Below are positions 22,861-35,642 of a stretch of DNA of 64,000 nt, one piece after another (within the stretch, counting starts at the first letter, position 1; each line of letters begins with the position of its first letter). A program made the translations under genes and the position numbers. The DNA comes from Pezizomycotina sp. ARF18 (Eukaryota > Ascomycota). Below the pieces are notes generated by a model. It saw only the letters and a program-made list of their open reading frames with translations. It had not been told where the DNA came from and searched no databases. The stretch is from positions 1 to 64,000 of the forward strand of contig AZLU01000007.1 of the NCBI GenBank assembly GCA_002224055.1, in the 5' to 3' direction.

Positions 22861-24373
22861 ACTGACTTACAAAGGACTACCAAACGATTCAGTTACTCTA
22901 GATATCTCTCTGTATCAAAATAATAAGGAGGATCGAGGGACAGTCTGACTTAGTTACATGTAATTAACGGCCCTGTTAGAAAAATCTTGATACCCGTTAA
23001 GCACTCCAGGAAGCATGTGGCTAGGTGAACGTTTAAGTCAAACAAATCAAATCAACGTAATAATATTTCCCGCATGCACCGTCGTTAACAAATTGTCACA
23101 AGACATTTAATACTACAAGAACACCATTTTGGAAACGAGCATCTAGCTTCGTACAGCTCGTTTGGTGGAACATGGAGCTACATCTTAGGTCACGACATCT
23201 AGCTTTACAAAGTAGCGAACTTATTCTGGCGTGTCTATTTGCTCTAACGGTAACAATACGAAATCTTTCCAAGAAATTATTAAGAGCATCAGTTAACAGA
23301 AAAATACTGTGAACTCTCCTATTACGTAGCATTTCGTGGTAACTTTCCGCCTGAGTGTTATATGCCGCGAGAAGATAAAGAAATATATTCGGTGTTCGTT
23401 GAGATATGTTCGGTGCATGTGACAATCATTAAATCGCAAGATTTCGCCCGCCCTTCCTGTTTACCTCAGCTAGACCAGGTACTTTAAATCACAGATATAG
23501 TCACCATTTATCAAACTGGTGACACGCGCGATAGGTCGAGACGGTATTCCTACGTCTCTTTGCCGAACATTAACAAACGAATGTTATTCTCTAGTTCTAA
23601 CTTACGGTTGTTGTACACCATTTGAGGGACCTCGGATCCAATTTCCTCCAGTAGGATCTTTAAAATGCTAGGATTAGGCCGCCATTGTATCATAGATTTC
23701 GATCGGTGTCTATGTCGAAAAAAAAAAAAAAAAAAAAAAGAGCCTAAAATTTAAAAATAGCATACCGACTGCGGGAATCTATAGCCTTGTGGGGCGGATG
23801 GGGGCTTCGCTTGCGTGCTTTATGATGCCTTGGAGCCGAAGGTCTAGTTAACAGCTAACCGTTACTCCCCGCATGATTCCCATCTACGTGCTACGTGCAA
23901 GCCACGCTTCCGAGCTTCTTGTGTTTAACTCAGACTTCAGGCTATTTAGCAGCCTACAAGAAGTGCGTACCGTCAATTAGTGTTCTACCAAGGCAACTTA
24001 GCGGTGCTCTAGAGTGCAAGCGAGGATGACACGGACCGTGAGTGAAAGATTCCATATTTCGGAAAATGCCATACGAAACCGATTAATTAGCAGAAGTTGG
24101 ATAACTGACAGCCTGTCAACCATGCATGGCTGAAGCATAAACCCGATGACCGCCTAGAAGCATGTTTATGTCCCATATCTCGAGCGTTAAAGTAGCTAGT
24201 ATTCGTTTATTAATATATTAGATACTCGAATCCTAGTTATAGTTTCCCGTATAAAATCCATTCCCTATTTCATTTTTTAAAAGCTAATACTCTTTTACTC
24301 GTTTCTTCGCCAAAGCTACCTTCTTCTAAGATCATACTAAACTCATAGTCTCACTGCTTCCTTGCATCTCATA
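22861..24373. other. Gene-free stretch with a poly-A run
   Basis: About 1.5 kb with no supported gene. A 22-base A run at 23718-23739 is followed by GAGCC. The right end would carry the promoter of the first protease copy. Confidence 0.4.
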
Positions 24374-26097
24374 ATGTTAGTTGATTGTCGAACCCTACTC
24401 GCGCTCACCGCTGCTGCATGATGGGGTGATGGCTCTTCCTCATGCAAGCCCCGGTATGCCGCCATTCCCAAAGTGACTCCTTCCCAGTTGAAAGGCAATA
24501 GCAATTCCCTGGACGGCACCTCGTCCCACCACGATAGCGGTGCCAAAGCTGGTGAAAAAGCCGACGCTGCTACTTCACAAACATCAGGAAGTACCGCCAC
24601 GAACGCTCAACTCGCCCACCCGTAAATTCTTCGAAATCAACTTGGAACAATTCCCGGTCGAAAGTTTCCCTCGAAAGCCTTTGGATGTTAAAATTCCCGC
24701 GAACCTGGAAGCCACACGAAGCGAAACCAGCAAACAGCCCCTCGAGCTATTACGAGATTGCAATCGAGGACGTCCTCCAACAGGTTAGAACCTTCTATGC
24801 CCCAGTGACGATCAAGGGAAAGAAATATCAAGTGAGGTCGATACCGCAAGTCCAGATTTCTGGGTATGGGGGACCTCTCTCTCTGCGACTGACCGAAAGG
24901 AAATGATCGAGTACCACCCCATCGCGCATTTTACGACTTGGGGCCGCTACAACCAGGATCCGAGTCTAAAAGCCGTAGTTCCTTCAGCGTGCATTACTCA
25001 GCACTTGATCGATATCGGGCGAGGTCACTGTCGAGGAAATCGTTATAAGCTCGGATCGAACTCGATCGCTGAGGATTCCAAACCAACTCTTCGGATGCGC
25101 TAGTCGCTGGGTCGTGCAGCCCGGCCAGCTAAAATGGTATTGCGACCAATGGATGGGGTCATGGGTCTCGGGCTATCTCGAATAGGCAGTTCTATGGTCC
25201 GGCGTCCTCAGGTGGGCCCTGTCGAACCGATCGGGAAAATGGAGCGACGGGTATTGTGGAGCACGCCTTCGATCGCGGTGAAATCGACAAGGCTGTTTTC
25301 ACAATCGATCTCTACAGACATCGTGGCGGCGACTTTGAATTGGAGCCGGGTCCCAAATCGAAGCTCGTGATAGGAAAGTGTCTCTGCGACTCGGATGACG
25401 AAAAGGAGCAGGATGTAGATGGTTCCGGCTGCCTCAAACCTAGCAGGCTATTGCTTCTTTCCGGCGCACTGTCATTCTCGTCTCACCACTCTGCTTTTCC
25501 AAGTTTATTTGCTTTCGATACCATCAACCCATTCATACGCATCCATCCCAAAGATGAATGGATCCTGAAAGCATATTACGACCAGCTGGCGCAGACTAAC
25601 CAGATACTAGTCTGGATGACTCAGCTGCCTGGTACTCTTGGTCGCCGGGCACCCTGTGGTGGTATTGTACCAATGCGGATCCGCCAGCCTTCACATTCAA
25701 CTCGCTGGTCGGCAGGTTGTGATCCCGGCGCACACATGATTCACAGCAGAGGCTATGCCGTCCCAGGTACAGGGCCTCCTTTGGGAGATCTGCATCGGCG
25801 CCTTGCAACTCGGGAGTCACAGCCAGAAAGCAGTCCACTAACCTCGGCATCCCTTTTTTCCTCAGAACACGGTCTGTTTCGACGAAGGCCGATATGTACA
25901 TGGGCACGGTCATACCGCTCCGCCAAGGATAAATGGTGCTCGAAAAGAGCTGGCATGTCACCTGCAGCCAAGTCGACTTACCCACCGACGACTTTCTGGA
26001 CCTTTCCCCAAGAAGAAGAAGTTCACGCCAGCAACTTCCTGATTCGGCACGCGGCGGCATCGAGCTGCTGCTAGTGAAGCTCATTAGCTGGATATAA
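24374..26097 (+). pseudogene. A1 (pepsin-like) aspartic protease, tandem copy 1
   Basis: The ATG at 24374 opens MLVDCRTLLALTAAA, a likely secretion signal. A propeptide-like part, FFEINLEQFPVESFPRKPLD, is shared with copy 2. The mature part shows A1 landmarks in order across several frames: VDTASPDFWVWG near 24845 (first active-site region, Ala where Gly is usual), a FSVHYSALDRY string near 24990, EVTVEEIVI and LRIPNQLFGCA, DGVMGLGLSR near 25150, KAVFTIDLYRHRGGDFEL, AFDTINPFIRIHPKD near 25520 (second site, Ile where Gly is usual), LKAYYDQL, WWYCTNADPPAFTFNS and LGIPFFLRTRSV. Secreted acid proteases of this family digest external protein. At least four frame changes plus altered DTG sites make it inactive as read. 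Confidence 0.75.
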
Positions 26098-27539
26098 GAT
26101 GAGATTTCAGATTCTCCAATATCTCAGAACATCGAGACGGCTCCTGCTGCTGTCGGGATAGAATAAGGCAATTGTTGAAAGTTATAAATTAGTTATTTTC
26201 TTATACAAATCATCCCATCTACCTCAGTTAGTTCTGTAAATCTACAACTCAACCGCATCCGTTATTAGATATTACAGTTGGTTTCTTAGATAGTTTATTG
26301 AACAATAAAAAACACTTTAAAGGTAGACCATAGAGGACTCTTGGAGGTACTAGACGAAGAATAGACGTTAAAAATGTACTACGGACCTAGCAATTGAGTC
26401 CTCCAGCTCTCTCAACTGATACTTTCTTTACACGACTCAGACCTTTACGAGCTTGGCGCAATTGATTCGATGAACCTTCGAGGATTATCTGTCGTTTGGG
26501 CTGATGTGAATGCGATTTCGGATCTCTAAGAATGAATTCAAGCCCAAATTTTTTTTTTTTTTTTTTTAAAAAAAAGAGCCGGTGCTCGACGATATCTCTC
26601 CAACTTCCGCTATCCTTCACATAGCTATACAAACTTACTATATATATTCCGAAAGCCGCGAATGACTAAATGTCTGTTATTACCCAGCTCCGCTAGCACT
26701 ACAGTGACGGAACGTAGTCCAAACCCGGGAGAAAAAATAAAATAAATAAAAAAGAACCCAAAAATAGTACATATGCCTATCGTTCCGTCAGGGGAAAAAG
26801 GGGGGTTTGAGGCTTGCCTAATCTTTCGTTGCGCCTTACCGTTGTATAAAGCGTTTAACAACAAAACAACAACCACCATTCCCGCATTCATGCACACAAT
26901 AGCAAGCCACGTTACTAAGCCTAGCACTACTATCTTCTTTAATCATTTTTCGTATAGGCTTTCCATTTTCCAGTAGATGATTTTCTCCGCCGATACGACG
27001 TTTGCATGATCGATAACTCGAAATGGGGCGAATTCAAAGTTGGAACATGTCGGAACGTTGGAAAATGCATGAGATCTAGGCTGGGGGCTTATATAGCTCG
27101 GCTCAGGCCATGGAGCTGTGGAATCGGTCCATAAGACCCAAATATCGTGCGAGACAGAATCAACGGCCAGGCAGGGTAAAACGCAGCCCCATTTGAGCAG
27201 TGGTTAATCGAGGTTCAACGGTCGTAAGCCACTTCAGGTGGATAGAGTCTGTGATAGAACGGTTGATTATGACTATTTCTCAATCAAAGTATTTGGAACG
27301 GGAAGAACTTAGTAGGATCCCAAGGCGGAGGCTATATTCTCTGCCAATATGATTCTATCATAGGAGCTAGAGGGTTGGCTGTTCTTTTTATTTCGATGAT
27401 CAGGTATATAATTCTATTTATAAATATATAGCATACACCCAGTTATGCTTCATCAGCAATGCTACTCATTTGTTTCCTCAATAAATTTCTCCCCAAGTTT
27501 ATACCGCAACCTTTTCCAACCTCCTCCTAGCGGCTTGCA
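26098..27539. other. Gap between protease copies 1 and 2
   Basis: No gene supported. It holds a 19-base T run at 26549-26567 followed at once by eight A and GAGCC, and further A-rich DNA near 26735-26770. The last 200 bases are the probable promoter of protease copy 2, with TATAAATATATA near 27418. Confidence 0.4.
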
Positions 27540-29246
27540 ATGTTAATTGATTCTCGAGTTTTACTAGCTCTCGCTGGAGGCTACGTAATAGGATCTCGAG
27601 CCCTCCCTTGCGTATCCTGGAGTGCAGGACGCTGATGGCTACCAGGGTAACCCTTCCTCCAACCATAATAGCATCCACGAGGCCGCCGGGGAAGCCGCTT
27701 CCTCTTCTTCGAAGGCATCCCAGACAGATCACGTGTTCGAAATCAGTTTACAACAATTTCCCATCGACAGTTACCCTCGCACCCCTTTGACCTCCAAGCC
27801 TCCCTCGAAACCGCAAGGAGGCAATGTGCTGCAGCCGAAAGCGAAGAATACTCCCTCGAAGGCGAAAGGGAAGCATGCGAAGAGAAATCCGGACGAACCC
27901 CATTACGAGATAGATCCCGAAAACATTATCCGACAGGTTGGGCATTACTACGCTAGTGTGACCATCGGAAAAAGGTTTTCAAGATGGTTATAGATACAAA
28001 AGTTCTGACTTGTGGGTGTGGTCGAGTTGGCTCCCTCACACGACAGGGAGGAAATGATGGCATTCACCCGGGCCACGCATTTTATGAGATAGCGAGGTTC
28101 AACCTTCAAAAGAAGCTACAACCCAGTTTACTGACCTCGACAAGCTGTTCTCCCGGTTCGGTCGTATAACGGGCTTGATAAGGGCGGCAGACATGAAGAT
28201 TGGCCAAGCTTCCCCTTCATCTTCAGACCCTCAGGCTTCCGACCCTCATCAGCAATCGCACTCTCCGAATCAGCAATCTACCCCTCCAAGTCAAGAACTC
28301 AATCTTCCGAATCAACCTTTCGCCTGTATTCTCAGGTGGGACCCCCGTCAAAACAATCGAAAAGATTCTACGGAGAGCTCATGGACGGAATCATAGGTCT
28401 GGGATTGTCCCGATTGGTAGTAGCGTAGCTCTTTGGCATCCCGGCGGTCGCTCTCCGACCCTCGGAAGGCTATGAGTATCGTCGACGGGCCTTCGAGCGC
28501 CGATAATCAGCAAGCCTGTATTCACCATCGACCTTTACAGGCACGATCACCTGAACCGGCGGTAAATCGAAGCTCGTGATAGGAAAGTGCCTCTGCGACT
28601 CGGAGCGGCTGATGGTTCAGGGGAGGATGGGTCGACGCTCACTCGAATTCTGTGGCCACTGGCTGCTACGCTCTGGTGAGAACCCTGTCAGTATGTTGGC
28701 CACTGTTACCCATATATAGGTTCTCGAGGAGAGCAGACACACCGAAGTTGTGCAATATTACAGCAGAGCCCAGCGCTTAAGTGGGATTCGAATCAAACAG
28801 GACCGCTGCCCGGTTGGGGAAGGGTTTTATTTGGTGGTATTGCAACGAGAAGAATCTGCCGGCCTTTATATACAGACTCGCGGGTAAGGTAGTCGTTATC
28901 CCCGGCTCCCAGATGATTCACACTAGGGCTACTACAGCCCGCAACTGGACCCGGGAGGGCGGGAGGTCTGCATCGCTCGTTACAGTTTGATGCCAGGGCC
29001 AAACTCCATTATCGGATCGCCTTTCTTCCTCAGCTACACTGTCTGCTTCGATGAGGGAGAGTGGCAGGATGGCCTCGGGCATACGGTGAGCCCTAAGATT
29101 AAGTGGTGTCCAAGAAGACCCCGACGTCAGCTGCCGCAAAAACGCCATACCCGCCACGCTATTTCTGGGGCGGCGTTCCACCAAAGGAAACAGCGTAAAG
29201 CACCTCCAGGGACAGCCTCTCACCACAGAAGTAGCTAAGAAACTCA
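27540..29246 (+). pseudogene. A1 aspartic protease, tandem copy 2
   Basis: The ATG at 27540 gives MLIDSRVLLALAGGYVIG, paralogous to the signal region of copy 1. VFEISLQQFPIDSYPRTPL matches the propeptide-like segment of copy 1, and HYEIDPENIIRQVGHYYASV matches its YYEIAIEDVLQQVRTFYAPV. The first active-site region is split by a shift within VIDT..SSDLWVWSSWLP near 27985. A Ser/Gln/Pro-rich insert (about 28205-28310) is not seen in copy 1. MDGIIGLGLSRLVV, KPVFTIDLYRH, WWYCNEKNLPAFIYRLAGK and SIIGSPFFLSYTVCFDEGEW follow. A 30-base stretch near 28567 is almost identical to one near 25360 in copy 1. Several frameshifts and stops. Secreted protease by descent; a pseudogene as read. Confidence 0.75.
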
Positions 29247-30399
29247 TCCTGTCAAGCCTTCAGTGTTTGTTACACATTATAGTACCTTCCTCTGCCTTTC
29301 CTCTGGCTTTCTCCAAAACACTTACTTCCTGCATAGCGCGTCTTCGTTATTCGTTTTCTTTTCCTCCCCCCTGTTTGCTTTTGTAATTGAAGGTTTTCAT
29401 TGCTCCTCCTACATCCGATATTTGTAAGCTATGCATTATATCTGCAGTAACAGATAGTTAATTGACAGTGCGATGCATAATAGAAGTGAAATATTCAAAC
29501 CAAATATTAAACTCCGTGCCTTGAGCACTTAATAACAACCCTTACCGCGTTATACGAACAATAACAGCTATGTCCTAGAACCTGAGCTAACTAGTTCTCA
29601 TGTCTTAATTTAGGGGTGGTGATGGTAATGTACCGGATAATCCATTTTAAATATGCTTGAGCTCTGAAATTGTATGAAATCCAGGTTAGCCGCGCTTATA
29701 TAGCGTGGGTCAAGCTATGGGAGACTTTGATCTGTTTATAAATCTTATATTTCACTTTCGAGATATAGATGCTGTCGAGAGAAGGGCCGAAAGGTCGAGT
29801 GAGACATTTTAGTGTTGGCTAAGCACGTTTGGAAGTTTGTACTCTATGCAAATACTTTTATAACATGCTGGCTAGAAGGGACAGGTATGTCTAGAATTGA
29901 GAGAAGTATACCAGTGAAATATCCAGAAGCAGCATTCTAGAAAACAATGGTCTACAAAGGTAAGTAATGCAAAAAACAGAAGCAATGGGAGGCAGCCATC
30001 TCGTTCCTCCGAGATAAACTCGTTGAGATCGCCCGTATCTCAGCCTCCAGCCAGCCAGTCATTCGATGATTACTCTTCAAGTTTGAGTCTGGGTGAAGCC
30101 TCACACTACTGGATCTTCGATAAGAATGCTAAGTCGCCTCCTGTCTCCCCCTTTATTTCCAGTTATTCCTTCTCTATAATACCGACCTAAGTGTGGAGAT
30201 GACAAGTATACCGCTATTTCTGTCGTCTATTTCCTCTTGGTCCGCGGTGTAACCTCAAGCGAAAGACAGGGGTCCCAATCCCTAAATACATGCGAGGAAT
30301 GCACTTTGGACGTTGAAGCAACTATAACCACACCTCACGATTGACAGAAAAACATGATTTGTTTACGCCAGCTGGACTTGAGTTGACGCGGAGACTAAA
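29247..30399. other. Gap before protease copy 3
   Basis: No gene supported. It may include the unrecognisable N-terminal half of protease copy 3, since only the C-terminal half of that copy can be read. Confidence 0.35.
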
Positions 30400-30999
30400 A
30401 ACTTAGGCCACTAGTTCTCCCTCATCTCCGCATGGAATGTTCTGAGCATGTTCGACACAGGTTCGCCATTTATACTCATTGACGCCGACAAGCGCTCGAT
30501 CGTAGCAGTTATTACGCCTGATCTTGCGGGAGAGAGGAATGCAGGCCCACACAACAAACTATACGGCACGCAATGGCCGGCGGTACGTATTGGTGGTATT
30601 GCACAGGAGTCATCCGCCTAGCTACAGCTCACACTCGCTGGCAAGCATATCGTGATACCCGGCGCGCAGATGATACACAACAGAGGCTACGCTAACCCTT
30701 AATATGACACCACGGGAAGGAAATCTGTATAGGCTCGCTGTAGATCGGTAGCTTAAACCAGAGCCAAAGAGCAAGATCTCGGACGCCTTTTTTCTTCAGT
30801 TATACGTTTGATTGACGAGGGAATATGGGTACATGGGCAAGGCCACACCTCGTGGTCAAGAATTAAGTGGTGCTCTAAGAGGGTTCCTATGTCTGCGGCC
30901 CCCGTGACTCCGTGGCCACCTATAATTTCTGGAGATATCCCTCCCCACAGAAGCAGATTACACTCCCACGCAACTAGTCCTTAACTATTCGGCCTAAGA
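30400..30999 (+). pseudogene. A1 aspartic protease, tandem copy 3, C-terminal half only
   Basis: SMFDTGSPFILIDADKRS near 30447 is a good second active-site region with DTG intact. TLAGKHIVIPGAQMIHNRGY near 30640 aligns with LAGKVVVIPGSQMIHTRA of copy 2 and VIPGAHMIHSRGYAVPG of copy 1. The end, GHTSWSRIKWCSKRVPMSAA, matches the ends of the other two. The N-terminal half is missing or beyond recognition, and the rest has at least two frame changes. The ends are approximate. It is third in a row on the same strand, which fits tandem duplication. Confidence 0.65.
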
Positions 31000-31394
31000 A
31001 CCCTAAAACCTCCAATAATATACTTCTATAATATGCGGCGAGGATATCGAACCTCATAATATCGCACAATCACACACTAGCAAAATCTACCATGTCCTTA
31101 CATACCTGCATATGAGAGCTCCTTCGGCAGCAACGCAGATATTCAATGTGTTACCATTCCCTGCATTCTCCGTTTCTGCTATTGCCTTTCTTTGCCTTCC
31201 TCGTTACCCCCTTTTAACACATGTCATTTAATAGTTAAGTCACGGACGTTCGGCCTCCGTTTTATTCATTTTCCGTTGTTTGAAATTTTGTATCCGACGA
31301 GTCCTAAAATTTACCTCACTTCCCGCATTTTCCCTTCAAAGGTTTCCCCAGAACTTCTTGACGATCATCGAAAAATTTCCAAACCCCGAATTGG
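31000..31394. other. Gene-free stretch after protease copy 3
   Basis: T-rich on the plus strand; no coding signal I can support. Confidence 0.3.
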
Positions 31395-31700
31395 TACCAC
31401 ATACCAGGCATGGATCTAAACTTGCCGAGACGCCAAAAATAGCGGCTTAGAAGTGGATGCGTATCGTACTCAGGGTTTTCTTTCGCTTCGTCGTCCTCAG
31501 TTTCGGTGGCAAGAACGGTGTCACGGAAAAAGATATATCAAGCGTTGTTTTACGGTCATCGCAGGTTGGGTGTAGGATATTATTGAAGTAGCGGCAGACC
31601 AACAGTAGATTACACAAATCGCGGTAATGCTAACATAGTCAAAGACCTGGAGCATAGCTCAGGGAGAATTTACCGTTTAAACCTATCGTGGTGTATCTTG
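31395..31700 (-). pseudogene. F-box family remnant 10
   Basis: On the minus strand LPEL is followed, after shifts, by MLQVFDYVSITAIC (F-box middle), LLLVCRYFNNILHP (the C..F..LL end), KTTLDISF (decayed DIALFRD) and EYDTHPLLSRYFWRLGKF (the LHPLL..HF linker). The pieces are in family order within 300 bp but in three frames. No core block is seen downstream. A clear relic. Confidence 0.6.
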
Positions 31701-34700
31701 TATTATGGTCAGTCCGTTCGAAAGGCTCCAGATTTCGCGATAAGGTTCGATTGGGTTTCGCGCAAAAAGCCTCGCACATGTCAAACGGAAGCGGGATCTG
31801 CAGCCCATGGCAGAGAGCATTGCAATCCTGGTGATTAAATGTACTCCTAGTCTTGTAGTTATGAGCGCGTCGCTGTACCTCGAATCAAAAGAATCAAGAG
31901 TGAACAAAGCTCAGGAAATATGGGTCACGGTATGTCAAGCACCGCGAACTGTAGTGGGGATACTTTGGATATACCGAGATTAGGAAGCAAGAGCTTAAGT
32001 CCTTCTAGGTATGAAAGGAGAGCGGCCTACATTTAAGGTTTGTATATGATATATATATTATTGTTCTAGATACTGCTTCTTCTTGTTGTTGTTATTAAAG
32101 TAGCCTGCGGCGTGTTCTGCGTTCAATATTGCCTTTCTCAAGCACAAACCGGAGTTTGAGAAGCCCCAAAGTGCATTGCACCAATTTACTTCAAGACTTC
32201 ACTACGACCCTCCCATTGTAAGCCTCTAGATTGAAAACTCTGCGTGATATCTTTTATAGCCTATCTCGATCACGAAGTCCGTCAGCATGCAGCCACTATA
32301 AATCCAGCTCCAGAACGCTTGTCTCTAAATCTAATAACGCAGATCTGCTTGGAAAATCGGAGGCAGAGCCGCACCAACTCTGGGTCGCGATTTCAACTAC
32401 CACTAATCCTTTGAGGCTGCTAATAATTTGGAGCAACTGTGCTCAAGAAGAGGGGGAAAGCTGAAAGGACCTCTACTTAAGTATATATTCACTCAATGAC
32501 CTATAACGAGCCTAACATGTTCTGTAAATATTTCTCTGTCTGGTCCCGAAGGATAGAGAATTCTGTATTTCCGAAGAGACGGGCCACGTCCGCGACTGAG
32601 CGATGGATTGCCGGAGGATCTTCACGTTCCTCTTCTTGCTCGAGTGGTAGACAACCCAAAGGTTACAGAGCCTTTGAGATTTCCCTTAGGTACATGGTTT
32701 CGATTTCAGTAAAGGGAAGGATGAAAGGAGGTTGGACACGGAGATTACCGCTTTCGTTCAATCTTAGCTATTTTTCGGACCGTTGACGGTAATGCTCAAC
32801 CTGGTTATTATTCTCTTCTAAGGTATATTGTGCGTTGGAGTATCCTGGATATCTCAGCGACTGCTCGGCGAATAGTATACGCCCGTACTTTCGATAGCAG
32901 AATCCGGAGAATGGTTAATACTCCTTTAAAAAGCACTTGACGAATCTTTTCTTCGCGAATCGAAAGTACGTACAATGGGACGCAGAAGAAATGGAGGTGG
33001 ATAAGGACGACATAATAGTAGAGCGCGTCATGTCATACTGGAACGAATTGGCTGAGCGGCAGCCACAGCGATAGGAGATCGGCTGTTGATATTGTCCAAC
33101 ATGACGGAGTCAAATACGTTTCAAATTGCAGGGTACACCAGTGCCGATGACTGCAATGCTTAGAAGTTTAACTGTTATTCCGATGTCCATGCTGTACTGT
33201 ACTGGACCGACGATAAGATCAAAACTGGAGCTCTACAATAGGCCAAAGGAAGAAGCAGCAATTGACTCTGACGACAAGAACAGATGGATTCCGGCTTATC
33301 CGACTACTACTAAACTTACTTAAGATGGATATTTTACGTGGGCGATGTTGGTTCCTCTCACCGTACTGAGACGGGATAGTGGCATTGATTACGGTATCCT
33401 GGACAATACGGAACTTCTGTGGTTCGATGATCGGCCCTTACGTACGGGGCCACATTGGACTTTACACATACTGCACCCGAATGGAGTGCGCCGGGGAGGA
33501 TGCAATCCGTTTGTTTTCGAATAAGTTCCGTTTCCAGGTTAAGTTCTTCCGTAATTATATACTCCTTTGCCTACATCGAAGGTCAAAATGCGCGGTTCTG
33601 CGTTTAAGTCATATACACGAAAGAGAACCGTTCTGGAAACGGAACGCCTGGAACGGAGTCTACCTCAGGAGGAGTATGAGTGTTAACTCTTATTTTCCCT
33701 TTTTCTCATAAGACATCACCGCAGGACACCATTTGTAGAGGTCTGCGGTCTCTATGACTCCCCAGTCCGGATCACGGCGAATTGGTAAGTCAGAGTCAGA
33801 ACCCGGAGTCGGCGACGCTGAAACGAACGGAAGCTATCGAAAGATAGAGCTATGGAGTCTGGATCTTCATCATAGTAAGTGCTGCCTTAGCTTACCTTCC
33901 AAATTTTAATTTTAATGATATAGAGGATAGTCGTTCTCATTTACAATTTCAAGTTCCCTTTATTGGACTACTTTACTCTATTTCTAGGTTGTGACGAGCC
34001 ACTTACGTACAACCTTGCATTCCCTTCACCACGTTCATGACCAGGTTTACATCCAGCCTTACCGTGCTTATCCTGCAACTACAATACTGGAGTTAATCGC
34101 AATTCAACTATTCTATCATTCTCGATGAAAACTACGAATCTTACCGCCCTCGGGAACTCTCTGTCGCTCTATGGTACCTTTTTCGCATCTACCCGTGGGT
34201 CATCGGGCCGCCACCGGCCTTGGGCCTTCCGGATTTTTTTGTGCCGCTGATGTATGCCTATGCTAAACCCAAGCTCCGGAGGTCAGACTAGGTTGGAATA
34301 CTGGTTACAATAATTTCCATGATTTAGTTGACGTGGAACCTGCTCATCTGTTAGCAGTTCGATATCACCGCGCTCGGTGCGTATAAGGAGTGGCTCTTAA
34401 GTTTCAGCCCGACGCCGCCTGCGGAGAAGAGCAGGTGTGGTTTTATCGGATGATGAAGTTCCAAGGTACTATCAGCAGGATGAAGACCCGCCAATTGATC
34501 AAGAAGTTGATAAAAAGACTTCGGCAAAGAAAGACTACGCAATTTGGATAGGTTCATCAATCGGGCCTTAAAATACATCTCGTGCAGTTCACATTAATGT
34601 TCCTTAGGTTACAGAGTGTTGCTCCTCTTTTGCTGTTTTAACAAGAAGTTGGAGAGTACTATACAAAAGATGAATACAAGAGACAGTATCTCTAGAGTCT

Positions 34701-34989
34701 TCACTCCTCTGCTGCCATATAAACTTCCACTACCCATTCCAGTTTCGGATCCTCCTGGTCCTCGTTTCGTCGAGGAACTTTCACCACAAAATCCCTGAAA
34801 ACATGTTGGGGATATGTCGGTTCCGACACATCAATTATCTCCGTCTAGCAACACCGGTGGGTCATGAAGCTTGGAAAATCGCCCCTCTAACGACTTCTCC
34901 CAACTGCCGTCGCAAGTCGTATTTGTCTTCTGGGCATGGTACCATCATGGCCTTACCAGTTGCTCCACCGTGATCTTATCCGTCGGTGA
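31701..34989. other. Decayed DNA with faint F-box-like traces
   Basis: No gene can be called. Plus-strand hints include HQLWVAI near 32370 (cf. ELWLEIF) and an acidic tail-like peptide at 32937-33074 containing YVQWDAEEMEVDKDDIIVER. On the minus strand, ELHHPIKPHLLFSAGG near 34440 with SHSLYAPS near 34390 faintly recalls the ELHPLL and SF.YYEEI segments. These may be the oldest copies of the family, but each alone is weak. Confidence 0.3.
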
Positions 34990-35328
34990 CATTCTCGAAC
35001 ATAACGTTCCATAGACCAGAACAAATGGCCCTGGAGGAATACCATCATTGTATGAACGCGGTAGAAAAAGCGTTTTCATTTTTTATCGCGGTAGCTGAGA
35101 GTGGAATAAATCTGCCGGTTTTAGGATTTAGAAATCCCACGTTGTCGATGTCTTTGACCTCAAGAAGTGGCGATTCCCTCCGTACACGCAGAAAAGCGAG
35201 GCGGGGATGGAGTAAGAAGCATACGTCGGATCACCCATACCATTGTTGCCCCCTTGCCCAGTACCCTAAGGCTTTCGCAGGTGATTTCTTCGTAAGAGCT
35301 CGCGGGGTCCTCCGTGTTGGCTCCGAGT
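34990..35328 (-). pseudogene. Possible distal part of F-box copy 11, cut off by the copia element
   Basis: Read leftward from the element's left flank, the minus strand shows SSYEEITCESL near 35290 (cf. YYEEI..F) and IKNENAFSTAF near 35060 (cf. NENATSPAV). Both are weak matches, but they lie where the missing half of the F-box copy on the element's right flank should be. The distance from the F-box to YEEI is shorter than in other copies, so a deletion must be assumed. Confidence 0.35.
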
Positions 35329-35333
35329 CTTCC
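35329..35333. repeat. Left target-site duplication of the copia element
   Basis: CTTCC directly before the left LTR, matched by CTTCC at 40241-40245 directly after the right LTR. Five bases is the usual length for Ty1/copia integration. Confidence 0.85.
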
Positions 35334-35642
35334 TGCTAGCTATTGGGCATGCCAAAGAGGTATGACAATCTATAGCATCGAGATAATGCTTGTATAGCTA
35401 AGGAACAAAGAACTTTAGCTAGAGATATCAAGATCTTAACTATAATGTTAAGGAGATTACGACGATAAGGCTCTACGAGCCGTCGAGGTAGACTATATAT
35501 TATATTAAGATTATAGTATTATTAGTTTATTATATATAGTATCGTATATTCCCTCAGTTAGTCTAGTTAGTTCTATAGTTAAATCTATAAGTTTAATCCT
35601 ATTCTATATTATTAGATATTATACTATATATCTGCGCTAGTA
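35334..35642 (+). repeat. Left LTR of the copia element
   Basis: 309 bp, from TGCTAGCTATTGGGCATGCC to GCGCTAGTA, the RIP form of GCGCCAGCA. The outer 27 bases match the un-mutated solo LTR, while the inner part is RIP-mutated throughout. GGTTATAAGCCCGG directly follows and is a possible primer-binding site. Confidence 0.85.

Noticed and set aside
34351-34578. Minus-strand ELHHPIKPHLLFS as an F-box copy
   Set aside because: No F-box and no ENATSPA block nearby, so the similarity may be chance.
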